A stretch of 64,000 nt of DNA from Anisus vortex (GCA_949126835.1 OX421493.1:58947898-59011897); one strand, 5' to 3'; shown: positions 1 to 12,344, counted from the first letter of the stretch. The notes: generated from the letters alone by a model not told the origin. A program made the numbers and translations.

Positions 1-2550
1 GAATAACTAAATTTATGAATGGGATATGATATTTTCAGTAATAAGTATAATGACATGATAACAATTTTTTTTTCCCTTTGTAAAGAACAAACAATGTAAA
101 TATGTGTAAATAATTTCATTGATGAGATATAAATACCAGTTGCAAAACTAAATAATTTACTGTATTGAATTATGAATAGCTGAGCTGATGAAAATAATAA
201 TGATCAGTTGGTAATTTTTTTTTATGTAGCCTCTGAACAGTTTGGTAAGACTGTTAAGCACATAAATTTTGTGGCCTCTGAACAGTGAAACTGTTATGCC
301 ATTAATATGCCTAAGTAAGTCTTTTAAAGTAGCCTTAGAGCATATTGATATAAGAATGATATAATAATTAAATACCTATGTGAGACTCTAGAGACAGAGC
401 ATTAGATGATAATATTGTTTTGTATTCATGTAAGACTAAAGATAGCATTGAAGTCAATAAATAACTAATACATATAAGACTCACAGAAAGATGACCAGTG
501 TAGTATAATGATATATTTGAAGGGAAGACTTGAATAAATTGTGTAATATTTTATTGTAAACTAAGATGAAAGATAATCATGTTACATTGTAAGTAATGTT
601 ATTGAGAATATCAATCAATAAGAATTAATAAGAATCAATAATAATCAATAAGAATCAATAAGAATATCAAATCAAAATAAATATTGTGATTATTATTATT
701 CATAATAACCATTATGAGAATATCAATACAAAATAACAATTGAAAAAACTGACATTAGTATTACATTAATCTTATTGTATAAAATAAATGTTGTATGAAA
801 ATATTTTTCATGAAATCTATTTAGATTTTGTGAGATAAAGATAATAGATAATCTCGACAGCCTTGATGAGTATTTAGTATAATAATTATCGATACACATC
901 ACTGACATCCAATAGTTTATCTCAGTATTACTGAAGTTGATTAGACAATACCAAATGATAACTGTCTATGACTAATTGTCATATAAACATTAGACATTAT
1001 TCTTTGTGTCTTTTGGTTATAAATTTATGCCTATGAATTTTTTTTGTTGTTTGTACATATATTAAATAATTTTTTTTTCGCTATGTATTATTAAATGAAT
1101 GATTACATGCATTAATTAAGATTAAGATAATTTTTTTATTATTATTATTGTAAACATTTTTCGTATCAAAAATAATAATAAATTATTATTTTTTCTCTGT
1201 GGTTGGGGGGTATGCTATGGAGTAACCAAATAATATATATAGGTAGTGACTAAATTAATAATTAAAAGTCGAAATAAAACCCATTTTTGGATATTAAGAA
1301 AACCTATATCGGAAGTAGGAGTCATGTGATTGCCCACGTTTTATTCTTCAGTCGACTTCTTGTTCTTGTAATCATCACACATAAAAATGTGTAGACTCAG
1401 TGCTCACTATGAAACTATTTTATATCAATACTATAACCATAAGTATTAAAGATTATTTACTAAATGTGAACTGTTAATGAATTGTTATTAAATAATATGC
1501 GGCAACAAGGTGTTCTTTTATTGATTACAAGTTGGAATTTATATTGTGGTGAAGTCGTCTGTGTTAATGTTTAATAGCAAATAATTCAGCTACTGCAACT
1601 CAAATACTCTGAAGAGACTGGTAGTACTGTTTGATGGTCCAACAGTAATTTAGGACATCAACACTCGTTCTTTAGCTTACGTTAGATTTCCACTGGCCTA
1701 TAATACCTAAAGCATATCAGAGTCGTAGCTAGGAGGAATGATGTACTAAAAACCACCAGCGCCAATGTAAGGAGGCGCCAAAGTGAGGCTCAGAAACGTT
1801 ACATTAAAAAATAAAAGTGATTAAGCCTTAAATGTAAATGGGGCCAGGGTGCGAGTCGTATAGGATGTCCCTGTGTGCGAAATAGCCAAACTACACGTCT
1901 GAAACATGTCGCAACACACTTTACTCTCATTGTCACACATTGTAAAAAAAACTAACAAAATTGTGGATGACGTGTGGGAAAACGGAAGTTGAATAAAGTA
2001 ATTGACATCATACTAGTTGACAAAGTTATAAGTGGAATTGTTAAGTGAAATATATGAATTCGTTTGCTAATTTCATGCACAGTCGTGTCGACAAAACACA
2101 GTCGTTTTCTAAATGTTTGTTGCTGATTGTAATCTGCGCAAAAACATTATTACGACGCTTCGGCACACTTGAAAACATTGACAGGTCCAAGTCATAAAAT
2201 TGAAACTTTAGTAATAACCAAAACTAGGCCAAAGATTAAGGGGTTTTCCCAAACTTCACAGCGACTACACATGACAAATAGGAGAGAGAAAAGCTACGAA
2301 TTCTTGTTAATTTTTTTTTAGCGTAGTTCTAAATGTATGGTTCATGGCCATACATCTAAAATATCAAAAGGGAATAATGCAATGTTTTATTTAGTCACCT
2401 TTTTTTATTATCCGAAACATTATTGCGTTTAAAATAAAGCTTATATTACTTAGTCACTTTCAATTATGTCACGGTTGGTAGATGTTGGCGTAAAGAAAGG
2501 AACTATAATTGATATCCTGTTCTCAGCAAAACTAGATAGGCCTAAATAAT
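1..2550. other. AT-rich stretch without recognisable genes
   Basis: Only short chance open frames. Apart from the AATCAATAAG run, and an AGGCGCCAAAGTG near 1773 that could be the edge of an old LTR, I see nothing to annotate. Confidence 0.5.
604..672. repeat. AATCAATAAG short tandem repeat
   Basis: Imperfect tandem AATCAATAAG / AATTAATAAG units in AT-rich DNA. Confidence 0.7.
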
Positions 2551-2612
2551 GTGAGGGCTACCTAAACATAATATGCAATGCAGCCATTATGTAACAGTTA
2601 TCTATTAACATC

Positions 2613-2877
2613 GCATCAATGTGAGTAGGCCTATGTGCGTCAATGTGTGTAGGCCTAAGTGCATCAATGTGTGTAGGCCTATGTGCATCAATGTGTGTAG
2701 GCCTAAGTGCATCAATGTGTGTAGGCCTATGTGCATCAATGTGTGTAGGCCTATGTGCATCAATGTGTGTAGGCCTATGTGCATCAATGTGTGTAGGCCT
2801 ATGTGCACCAATGTGTGTAGGCCTATGTGCATCAATGTGTGTAGGCCTATGTGCACCAATGTGTGTAGGCCTAAGTG
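2613..2877. repeat. 24-bp minisatellite, about 11 copies
   Basis: The unit includes GTGTGTAGGCCTATGTGCAT plus four bases. It alternates TAGGCCTATG and TAGGCCTAAG variants. Being a multiple of three, it opens artefactual frames on both strands. Confidence 0.93.
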
Positions 2878-2999
2878 GTGTTGTCATACACTTCTGTAAA
2901 CATGGGCACCAAAGATGGTGAAGTGTGTCAACCACCGAAACGCTCCCAATAAGAGCACACCGATGGGCTAACTCATGGGGGACAGGTCATTTTGGGCTT

Positions 3000-3180
3000 C
3001 CGATATGTCATTGAACTATTGGTGAGGCTCCGGACATCATTCTCGTCTCGCCAACCCCGATGCCGGGATGTCCAGGTCATTGTCTGAAACGCATGCTACC
3101 GGGGTGACAGTGCAGGTATGCAAGCGAGCCACCATATTAATGATCCATGGTGAATCCGCAGGTAGGGTAAGCAGAGTAGC
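3000..3180 (-). repeat. GC-rich dispersed repeat (family E), third copy
   Basis: The minus strand reads GGTGGCTCGCTTGCATACCT, GCACTGTCACCCCGGTAGC, matching the end of 12950-13150. The nearby open frames reflect GC content rather than a gene. Confidence 0.5.
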
Positions 3181-3892
3181 GCATGCGACTGCGGAGACCG
3201 TGCCGTTTGTTACTCGGCATGGTGTAACTTCTGACACCATTGTAACTTCTGACACTATTGTAACTTCTGACATATTAGTAATTGTTATTCTTTTATCTGT
3301 AAGCGTTTTTTATATGTAACACGAAACTGTACAGAACAATACACTAATCACAGTATGATTCTCAACACTGTATTCAAGCAAAAGTAACTTTATTAACTTA
3401 CACAATACACATTTCATAAAACATTATACAATCGTTTGCAATGCTATAACTCTACCTAAAACATCGCCTTTCCACTTATCACACTGGACACTGAACTCCC
3501 CTTTTTACACACCCGCTGCACATCCTGTCCTTTTACCACCTTGTTCTCCCCTTTACAGATCCCGTGCGCAAACCGCTGGTCACGCACTACTGCCCTACAT
3601 TTAACTGTGGTTACACGCCCCTTCTCCCATATTATGTACGTTTTTATACTGTTACACATGGCTTATCGCCCCCTCCTTCATCCCGACGCCTTGACCCACC
3701 TCTTTACATCGTAAAGACTTGACCGCCGGAAGGCTTGTCCTGTGTTTCTTTTTTTTTTTTTTAAAGAAATATAGGCCTACGATCGGTGTTGTCATATTAT
3801 ATTATTTGGACTTCCTGTAATAGTAAATTTCATTCTATATTGTTCGAGTGGATAGTATGACCTTACTAATAGTTAAACATGTATATAATAGG

Positions 3893-4260
3893 TAGCCTGT
3901 CTTATCTTTTATAATACAGACGCTCCTTCTCTAAAGAAGGTTATTGCGTCCTACTTCGTTCATCTGTAATCTGAGTCTAGTCTTGAATTTTTGTTAGTGC
4001 CTTAAATGCTTTTAAGTTACTGGCTTTCTTGGTTTGTTCAGGCAACCCATTCGATGCTCTGATGCTACTCAGGAAAAAAGAAACATATGCATTGATTCTC
4101 GCACAAGTGATAATAAAAGTATGTTTGTCCTTATGTTTATCCAAACATTGTAACAGATTGTTATATATTGTATTTCTAACTAAAGATTTAATGCCATTTG
4201 TATTTATACAACTTTTCTCTTTGCCATTATTTCCTTTAGTGTTTCTAGGTTAAGTGATTT
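3893..4260 (-). repeat. LINE 3' end family D, copy 1
   Basis: The minus strand reads a C-terminal RT box, degenerate and ending with a NKPRKPVT-like run, then a 3' UTR with AGGACGCAATAA and TCTTTAGAGAAGGAGCGTCT and a TAAGATAAGA-like end. It matches seven further copies. Confidence 0.65.
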
Positions 4261-4265
4261 AACTG

Positions 4266-4438
4266 AATCTACCCAGCAGTGATGGGTACCTGACATTAGT
4301 TGGGCCGAAGTAAAGGTGGCTGGGAATTACCCTGGCCACACAATCCACTACTATGCCATTGCTATGAAAACTTGTGAATGCTGCTTCATATTTATAGATT
4401 TTATAGATGAAATTGGTTCGACGGGGATACTTTACTTT
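4266..4438 (+). repeat. Family A SINE, body and tail only
   Basis: Starts at CTACCCAGCAGTGATGGGTA, continues through the TTGGGCCGAAGTAAAGG body, and ends GACGGGGATACTTTACT. The tRNA-like head is missing. Confidence 0.75.
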
Positions 4439-4733
4439 CTGACTTTTTTTTTTTGGCTCACAACACTAACAGTCACAGGTTAAAGTACGAATAACACCTA
4501 AATTAATTTTTTTATCTTTGAACATGTATAATTAGATAATCTTTTCAAATGAACAGAAAATCTCAATAAACTAACCCATAAAAACAACGTTTTTATTATA
4601 CTCCCTTTCTTCGCAAACTAAGTTTGCCATAATGTAATTAAATAATTGATTAATTACTGGAAATGAAACATATGTATTTACCGTATTTACGTATCTCGTT
4701 TTACTAAATTTTAATAATAAAAACAAAAATTGG

Positions 4734-4803
4734 AGATGGCAGGGTAGAACCTGCGTCACCCTGGTTGAAAGCAGACAGTCATAACCACTACGCCACGAAA
4801 CCT
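4734..4803 (-). repeat. tRNA-like sequence (tRNA-Glu-like pseudogene or SINE head)
   Basis: The minus strand has an A box TGGCGTAGTGG, a GCTTTCAACC anticodon-loop-like segment, and a B box GGTTCTACCC with arms close to tRNA spacing. The acceptor ends do not pair cleanly, so I do not call a functional tRNA. Confidence 0.4.
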
Positions 4804-5269
4804 TGTACAAACTTACAATAAATAGTATATAAGTATATCCGAAAAGTTTATTTACTGTCGTCTCTTCCGGTAGAGGCAGCCATGTTTGACGTAAAATATT
4901 TTTTTCGGTTCGCAAATTGGTCGAATGAATTCGTAACTATTCCAAACGCTTTGATGTTGAAAATTTGATAGAATGTACTGTTAGTCGGGACAAATCTGCT
5001 GGCCAAGTTTCGTCTCGATTGGACGACGGGAAACGGTCGAAAAATCGATGCAAAGTTTTGCTAGCAAACATTCAAACAACCAACCAAGCAGACAGACAGA
5101 CAGTACTAGTTAATAGAAAGGTAGTAAAAATAAATATCACTGCGTAGTAACTAGTTAATTAACTTTCAAACAGCATTCTAACAGGAACTAGTTTAATAAA
5201 TGGGGAAATCCGAAAAAAAAAAAAAAAAAAAAATACCTAAACAAAGTTTTCACTATAGTTTTTATTGTA

Positions 5270-5360
5270 ATATTTTTGGTTTTTTTAATTTCATTCTTTT
5301 TTAACAAAACACATTGTAATCATTCGTTTCTCCGTCATTTTGACGGGGCATAACTCCTAG
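5270..5360 (+). mobile_element. Helitron-like 3' terminus
   Basis: Hairpin CCGTCATTTTGACGG at 5332-5346, then 14 bases ending CTAG at 5360, followed by T. That is the Helitron 3' signature (stem-loop, short spacer, CTRR, T). The last 60 bases match 13935-13994. The 5' end was not located. Confidence 0.6.
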
Positions 5361-5519
5361 TATCATATATATTGGCTTAATAAAATTGTGATGGTATCTA
5401 TTGCCATTGTAAATGTATTTGTAATGAATGAATACAAATTTTCTACGGTGGAAAGAAAATATGTATTTATATTATCGTTGCACTATAAAAGAACGATTAC
5501 AAATAATAACATAACAATA

Positions 5520-5720
5520 GAGAGGCCGGCTGGTCCGGCGGTCAGTTTCACCGGGCTGTCAATAAAGTAGCCCGGGTTCTAGCCCTGCCTCCGACCAATC
5601 CCTGCCGCCCTGCCGCCCTGCCGCCCTGCCGCCCTGCCGCCCTGCCGCCCTGCCGCCCTGCCGCCCTGCATTTATTTATGGCCTATCGGACGTGATAATC
5701 TTCTATCTATAAGAAACGTC
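5520..5720 (+). repeat. tRNA-derived SINE, family B
   Basis: Head GGCCGGCTGGTCCGGCGGTC, CCGGGCTGTCAATAAAG and GGGTTCTAGCCC is similar to 51004-51145. Both share the downstream ATAATCTTCTATCT segment. A CCTGCCGC minisatellite expanded inside this copy. Confidence 0.65.
5601..5669. repeat. 8-bp minisatellite CCTGCCGC, 8.6 copies
   Basis: Perfect tandem array of an entirely GC-rich unit, apart from one T per unit, inside a family B SINE. Confidence 0.95.
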
Positions 5721-7236
5721 TGTAAACTTATGTCACCAGAAAATAGTTTTCCTATTTACTTTGACGTTGTTCGTTTCTGACGTTTGAATGTTGAGACAAA
5801 CAAACTAATTGTACGACATTTCACACATATTTCTTTTTTCTTTAAAATTTACAATGTAAACAAACTGTAGTCTTAACTATGATATTTATACATATTCAAA
5901 ACATAACAAAAACAAACATGTTGACCAAATATTAAATAGTTTAACATATGTTAGTCCTTTCGTAAAATTGAGCAATTACCTTGGCTAGAAATGCATACAA
6001 ATAATGAAATTAGAAATATCGTCTGCAACATGATACACACAGAAGGGCACAAATAACGTGTATGTAGTCCACTAGAATATCAAAATAAAACAAGTCACTG
6101 TGCAACAAAAATAAAACCTGTTTCAGATATTCAATCGAGGAATATTTCCCCCCACCCCCCACCCCCCGTTCGTATTTATAGCACTAAAAATAACTTTGTT
6201 TGGATAGCGTGTGTCAGAAAATTCCCCCCCCCCCCCCCTTGAATGTAAACTTTCTTTTCTTTTATGTCTTTCTTCCTTTTTTTATACTAAACTTGAATTT
6301 GTTATAGGTCTTATATTTAGGTTAAGAATTAGGTGTAAATAAATTCACGACGTTTAACATTTTTAAAAGTTTAAAAGGAATGGCTGGGGCCATAGATCTA
6401 TGAATGCACGGTACCTATTTTTGCAAAAGAAAACTACAATTTCATACAATTTATATACCCAATTCACTTACCCATAAAAGCAAGTTATAGGAATAAACTA
6501 CCTATAGATCTAATTAGAACAAATCTATACGATCAAGAATAATTCTGTATTTACAGGTCAGTGTTTAGGAAATATAACTTTATAGATAAGTGAAAGCATA
6601 TTACAATGGCGGGCGCTTTTTGCGTCATAAATATTGTTTCCATGTTTAATCCATTCTTTTTATAGTGCCTCTAATCCATATATTTAAAAAAATAATAATA
6701 ATTAACTTCTTAACCAAAAGGAAACAAAATTTATTTTTATTTGACAAATATTTTTTAAAACAAACGCTATTAGTAAATCTTTTATCCTAATATTTAAATT
6801 TTACAAGTAGGCTAAACCATGGGTCTTCTTAATATTAATAATACAGCTGTGATTTAAACTGGAAAATACATTAGTAGAGCAAATTTATCAAAATGACATA
6901 TAAATCGTCATCACATTTGAGATGTACTACCTGAAGGAGCAATTATTTAATGCATACATTGTATTTAGTATAGCCCTATCTTGGGTGGTTATTAAATATA
7001 CATAGCCTATACTTAGGCTACCCCCCCCCCTCTTTCCCAATTCTTTTCAAATCTGTGTTACTGCTGAAAGCAGTCCTTTCAATACAACCTATTACAGAAT
7101 TGAAACATTGTAGATAGACCAAACATGTCTATTTATTCAATCATAACTGCTTTTCAGGCTTATAAATCTAAGGTCTTTTATTGGGAAACAGTCACGAACA
7201 AGGAAGTGAATTAGTCCCATTAGAGAAGCCACCTGT
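5720..7236. other. Intergenic AT-rich stretch
   Basis: No gene seen. Holds poly-C runs near 6150-6237. A segment near 6548-6595 (ACAGGTCAGTGTTTAGGAAA) recurs at 17556-17593, pointing to an unnamed dispersed repeat. Confidence 0.45.
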
Positions 7237-7456
7237 GTCATCAAATCATGTGTAGGTTTTGTTCAAAGTAAATATACGTTGTCATCAAATCATGTGTAGG
7301 TTTTGTCCATAGTAAACATATTGTGTCATCAGATCATGTGTAGGTTTTATCTAAAGTAAACATATTGTGTCATTAGATGATGCGTAGGTCTTATCCAAAG
7401 TAAACATATTATATCATTAGATGATGCGTAGGTCTTATCCAAAGTAAACATCCAAA
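7237..7456. repeat. 44-bp minisatellite, 5 copies
   Basis: Units starting at 7237, 7281, 7325, 7369 and 7413 share GTCATCAAATCATGTGTAGG and AAAGTAAACATAT. Later units drift to GATGATGCGTAGG. Confidence 0.9.
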
Positions 7457-7654
7457 CATATTAAGCTGTCGAAATGTTTCAGTATCATTTGTTAACCTTC
7501 TCTACTCCAGTCTATCTCTTTTGATCCAGGAAAATCTTTTTATTTTATTTTGAACTAATTTTTTAATGTTTATATCTACCAAACATGTATATCTGTATTG
7601 CTTTATCTGCTCAACACCGTCATTCACTCTGAACATGTTACGCCAATAGTCAGT

Positions 7655-8050
7655 TCCTAAGGATTCGGTGCTTGGGTCCACACTGTTCTTGATCTACATC
7701 AATGACCTGGGAGACTGGATCCACGCCAGGGTTCGACTTTTTGCAGATGATACTATCCTGTATTCTCACATCGTGAGCCAAAATGATACTTTATATCTAC
7801 AGGGCGACCTCAATAGATTGGAGACCTAGGAATCGAAATGGCAAATGACGTTCAACGTTGATAAGTACAACCAACTCTCTATCTCAAGAAAGAGGACTAG
7901 GATCCCCACCAGCTATACCTTGCATGATCACACTCTTGAGAGGGTATCAGATGCCAGGAATCTTAGAGTAAATATCATAGAAAACCTCCACTGGGGCACA
8001 CATGTCCAATCTATTAAAATGTGTAACGATGTGACCTGGGATTGCGTGAC
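7655..8050 (+). mobile_element. LINE reverse transcriptase fragment with FADD box
   Basis: Plus-strand frame reads GSTLFLIYINDLGDWI, then RLFADDTILYSH (the catalytic box), then FNVDKYNQLSISRKR. One TAG interrupts it before the 93-codon frame. It stops matching near 8040. Confidence 0.82.
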
Positions 8051-8424
8051 CAGCAGAGTGCGAAGTCTCCGGCCAGTCTTGCTTTACCCGTCAAACGTTA
8101 TTGGCTCATTGGTCTATGGAATATGATAACCGAACTGATTCTTTAACTATTGTATTATTTGTCCGATATATATATTTTGTGTAACATACGCTACTTTACA
8201 TTACACTTAAAACACACCAAAAATTTAAACTAAGAACTATGTACTTGTTTAAAGTATTCTTGTAATAGACCTGCAGGTTGCGATTGAAATGATTACACTA
8301 TAATGGTAAATGGTAACACTTATGACAGTTTCACAAAATGGTTCACAGACCTTGTAAAACGATTCCTGATTTTTCAAACGTAGGCATATGTAACACAAAT
8401 AAATCATCTAGAAATGACTAATGT

Positions 8425-9060
8425 TTAAAAAAAAGTGTGGGGGGGGGGAGGGGGGCCCAGAAAAGATCTCGTACCGTCATCTTTTTTTTCTCTCGAGGGC
8501 CCTGAGCCCACGTATGAGAATGCCCATTCGCCAGCGGACACCAGTTTCACACGAGGGATCTGAAGAGTTAGCGTATCAGAAGCCGAGTGGAGTGGACGGG
8601 ATTGTGTATAGAGTTCGAGACAGGAGCGAAGATAGTCGGGGGCAGAGTCATTCAGGCACTTGTAACATAGAGACGCCAGCTTATATGAGATCCGGTGGTT
8701 AATGGGTAGCCAGTGCAGAGATCGGAGCAGATGAGTAGTATGCATCGAGTTCTTCTTCTTAAGGGCCAGTCGGGCAGCACAGTTCTGAACACGTTGGAGG
8801 CCCTGAAGGAAGGAGGTCGAGAGGCCAGCCAAGAGCGAATTGCAGGAATCCAAGCGGGAAAAAAGGAGAGAGATGACAAGCTTAACAAAAGCTTCCTTGA
8901 ACAGATAGCGACTGATGGCAGCAAACCGACGCAGATGGAAAAAGCAGATTTTGGTGAGAAAGGAGATGTGGGGCTGTATGGACAGCAATAAACTGCAATT
9001 GGCAAAATACATAACAGCTACAAGTGTGGAAAATAACACATCAATATCAGTCGGTAATAT
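8425..9060 (-). mobile_element. L2/CR1-type LINE, RT C-terminal half
   Basis: A 204-codon open frame has SRLDSCNSLLAG, LQRVQNCAARLAL, SLHWLPINHRISYKLASLCY, SASDTLTLQIPRVKL and GEWAFSYVGSGPS in the order typical of L2/CR1 LINE ends. It is 5'-truncated. The same 3' family recurs at 20225-20475 and 36795-37060. Confidence 0.88.
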
Positions 9061-9616
9061 TAATAGGCGAACACAGCTTTTTCCTAGATTTCTGTCGTAA
9101 GAAGAACGAAAGCGAGATAGAGCCTAACTTCATGTTAGGGCGTATAAATACAAGGGATGGTCCGCCCATGAAAAATCATGTGAACCAATAGAACAAGTGG
9201 GCAGACTCTCAAAGTAACATTTCCTTTCCCCGAGCCTTTGTCCAAACAATCAAACAATGCAGTTGCTACGAAGGTCCGTCAAGGGAAGGGAGTGGAGTGG
9301 GGAGAGAGGGGGTGGGGGTGATCACTATGATGCAGATAAACAGGGGAGTGGCTTAGGTCTGTCTTTGTCTAAAACCCGTGTAGCCCGCGAGATATAAGCG
9401 GCGGTCCGAAAGGGAAGTAAAGCTGTTTAGAGCAACAAAGGGAGATTATTGTCCCCTTTCAACGTCGACAAATCCCTATAATCTCTTATCAAATATACAG
9501 CTCTTGTTATGGACGTTTCTTAGATCATATGCAAATGTATTCATGTGACCTTTTCAAAATTGAAGCAGTGAATGTTTTACTTCCGGTTGTTGAACCAAAG
9601 GAAGAAAAGCATTGAA

Positions 9617-9759
9617 ATGGTAGCAGGTTTTGTTTGCGTGCCTTTTTGTTCAGCTAGTAAATCAATGTGCAAGAGCATTTCATTTCACAGATTTCCCAAA
9701 GATAAAAACATTATTATAGGGTCTTTAAAATTCACAGGGATGTAGGATCTAAATTTCAG
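9617..9759 (+). pseudogene. THAP-domain exon with a frame break
   Basis: ATG at 9617 opens MVAGFVCVPFCSAS, then SISFHRFPKDK, the C-x4-C and FHRFP signature of THAP DNA-binding domains. The expected continuation KIHRDVGSKFQ appears in another frame just after, so an indel lies near 9705-9720. A GTGAGC donor follows at 9760. I found no exon completing the C-x2-H half. It could be a host THAP gene, a P-element-like transposase relic, or an assembly indel. Confidence 0.55.
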
Positions 9760-10094
9760 GTGAGCCTTTAGTTAAAATAAAACACGCTGTCAGAGTCAGA
9801 TGAAAAAAAAATGTCACTCGTACACTTAGTCTTAGCCTACTGACTGTGTTTCTATTGACTATTAAAGTATTACTATAGTTTAGATCTAGCTCTAATTATA
9901 GTGACATATCTTTGTTTACACAATACATGACAAAGGACGCGCGAGCAAAGGCTAGAAGCGGGCGCTCCCTGCCTGACCACTTCTGTTACTTAACAAAAGC
10001 CGATCCTCTTCTTGCATGAATGACTCGTTCAATCTATGACGCAAACGGAATTTTTATTCAGGTGGCTAGTTCACCCGATTGAATTCTAATTAAC

Positions 10095-10640
10095 TTCTTT
10101 GATCATTAGAAAAGACTTCGTCACACTATTACTGCCAAAGAAAACAGAGCTTGCGCCTTCGTCCATAGGAACCTTAAGGGATGCACAACCAGGATCCATA
10201 CCCATTGTTATAAAATTTTAGCTCGTCCCATCCTGGAGTACGCATCGACGGTGTGAGATCCCCACCAAAAACACCTGATAACTAAGTTTGAGATGACCCA
10301 ACGTCGAGCGGCACGTCGTATCTGACAGGAATGTGTCCTTAAATCAAGCGCCTCTGCTTTGGTGGCCAAACTTCAACTCAAGCCCCTACAACACCGCAGA
10401 GCGGTAAACAAGGTCACCATTGTGTACAAGATGTCCACGAAGCCAGGTCGCGCCCAACAAGTGTCCCGCTCTACCCGAGGTCATCAACTCAAACTACATG
10501 TCCCACGCACACGCACCGACGTGTACAAATATTCTTTTTCCGTCGTCCATTAGACTGTGGAACACCCTGGACCACTGTGTCGGCTTTTAAATTTTCACTG
10601 AAGGGTTGGACTAAAAATCTAAAGTGACATTCTGTCATTT
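10095..10640 (+). mobile_element. LINE reverse transcriptase 3' fragment
   Basis: Plus-strand frames read ACAFVHRNLKG, ILARPILEYASTV and QRRAARRI, then a divergent tail. Stops break it. By content this is the part that would follow the fragment at 7655-8050. Confidence 0.75.
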
Positions 10641-10821
10641 GTTTATAATTGTTGTTTGTGATGTTTTTTTCATTTTTATCTGTAGTTAAATTGTGGACTC
10701 TTTCCTCGGTCCTAACGGGGTCTCCACATTCATATGTAGAAGTTATCCTGGTTATGCTTTTCTTAAAAGCTGTTTTATGACTGTGTTATCAGTTGACTTG
10801 TTATCTAGGCTATATTCAAAC

Positions 10822-11163
10822 GAGGGATCTCAAACTCTAATAAAGGCCTGTGCCATGTTATTACTTAAGATATGTGTCAGAGGCCGCACCCCCCCCCTCA
10901 CACAACAACATCCCGACCAAAGTAACCAAAAAACACTTCTTTTATTCTAACTCATTGTACAACTTATCACTAATAAAATGCCTATTTACAATTTAGACAC
11001 AAAAAATTATACCAACTATCATTATTATTCAACAATAAAATTTGATGGGTATCTGTACTAGCTGTCTGAATTTCACGAATAGTAAAATTTTGAGTCACAT
11101 TACTATCCGGCCACAAAAATCCACTTGGTGTGCCGCATGCGGTCCGCGTGTTTGAGACCCCTG
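10822..11163. mobile_element. hAT-type MITE, 342 bp
   Basis: Terminal inverted repeats GAGGGATCTCAAAC and GTTTGAGACCCCTG (two mismatches). The flanks ATTCAAAC (10814-10821) and ATTTAAAC (11164-11171) form an 8-bp duplication with one change. No coding capacity. Confidence 0.75.
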
Positions 11164-11759
11164 ATTTAAACACTGAGACTAGTAGCATTGTCGCCACAAT
11201 AATACGAAGAAGAAGAAGAAGATACGATACTTGATACTAAAATTATATTATGGGATTTTTTGTTGACCTAAAAATATATTTATTGCACTTACAAACAACA
11301 GTTAGGGATTGCAACAACAAAAAAGTAAAAACTTCAGTTTAGTTTACTTAAGACATACACATGTGTTGACGTAATCTAGTCTGGGTTTTACGGGCACTTT
11401 ATCCACGTGACCTCTACAAGAATAATAGAACAATAAATTCACTTCAAGGCATAAAGGGGAAGCGGGAATACCCGTATTACGCTACAGCCTTTACATACGT
11501 ATCCCGATGCGGCTGAATACACAATGAAATGACAATTTTACCATTTCCCTTCCCACCTCCACAAAGTGAAGTGGGACATTCCTACAGGGCATATTCTCTT
11601 CCATGAACACAGAGATATTTTTCCAAATTAGTTCCAAGGCCATCTAGGTTTATATTACATTGGAAAAAAAAAGGGAAACCACAGGATGTGTAATAAAACA
11701 CTCTTCTATTTAACATTTTAATACGATGCTTTGCAAAGCTTTACATTTCCTATTCTAGA

Positions 11760-11972
11760 CAAGGGATCGGCAACCTACGGCACGCGTGCCAAACTTGGCA
11801 CGCTGAGCTATATTTAATGGCACGCTGAAGACTACCACCCCAAAACAAAGCAATTCAAGTACTTCTACAAGAAGTTAACTGCTAAAGCAGGGTAACCTTT
11901 GGGCTTTTGGCACGCATAATGAATTAGAAATTCTACTTTGGCACACTGTTATCAAAGGGTTGCCGACCCCTG
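11760..11972. mobile_element. hAT-type MITE, 200-bp family, copy 1
   Basis: Begins GGGATCGGCAACCTACGGCA and ends GGTTGCCGACCCCTG, with inner GGCACGC motifs. It is related to the copies at 15952, 17157, 17672 and 34061. No clean target duplication was seen here. Confidence 0.72.
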
Positions 11973-12344
11973 AGACCATCATCAACATATATAATTACCG
12001 TGAGTTTGTTTGTTTGTTTATATATATATATATATATATATGTTTGTTCGCTATAGGCACCTAAGCCGTTTGACTAATCGGGACAAAAATTAAATGTATA
12101 AATCGGAAACGTCATCCAAAAGAAAAATTTATTTTATGACTTATAATCATGAATGTGTTAATTTAAAACATTCAAAATGTTAGATCCAGCCATGCAAATT
12201 AAATATAACCGTACATAGCAAATGGCCATTTCCGTTCATTACTCTGTTGAACGCGAGATTTACTATGTTGAACGCGAGGGTCTTATCGGGTTTTCCCAAT
12301 TCTGCTGTTGTTTTTTTTAATGTGGCGAGAGCTTTTTTAAAAGT

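Noticed and set aside
1750..1800. AGGCGCCAAAGTG as the edge of an LTR with a primer-binding site
   Set aside because: No partner repeat, no TG..CA boundary pair and no coding remnant nearby; kept only as a remark.
2558..2935. 125-codon frame with repeated RPTHIDAH
   Set aside because: Created by the 24-bp minisatellite; equivalent frames exist on both strands and there is no domain or splice context.
4734..4803. Functional tRNA-Glu gene
   Set aside because: A and B boxes are present but the acceptor stem does not pair and no terminator run is clear; more likely a pseudogene or SINE head.
8421..8991. Plus-strand frames over 8421-8702 and 8713-8991
   Set aside because: Antisense shadows of the L2-type LINE reverse transcriptase, which has clear RT motifs on the minus strand.
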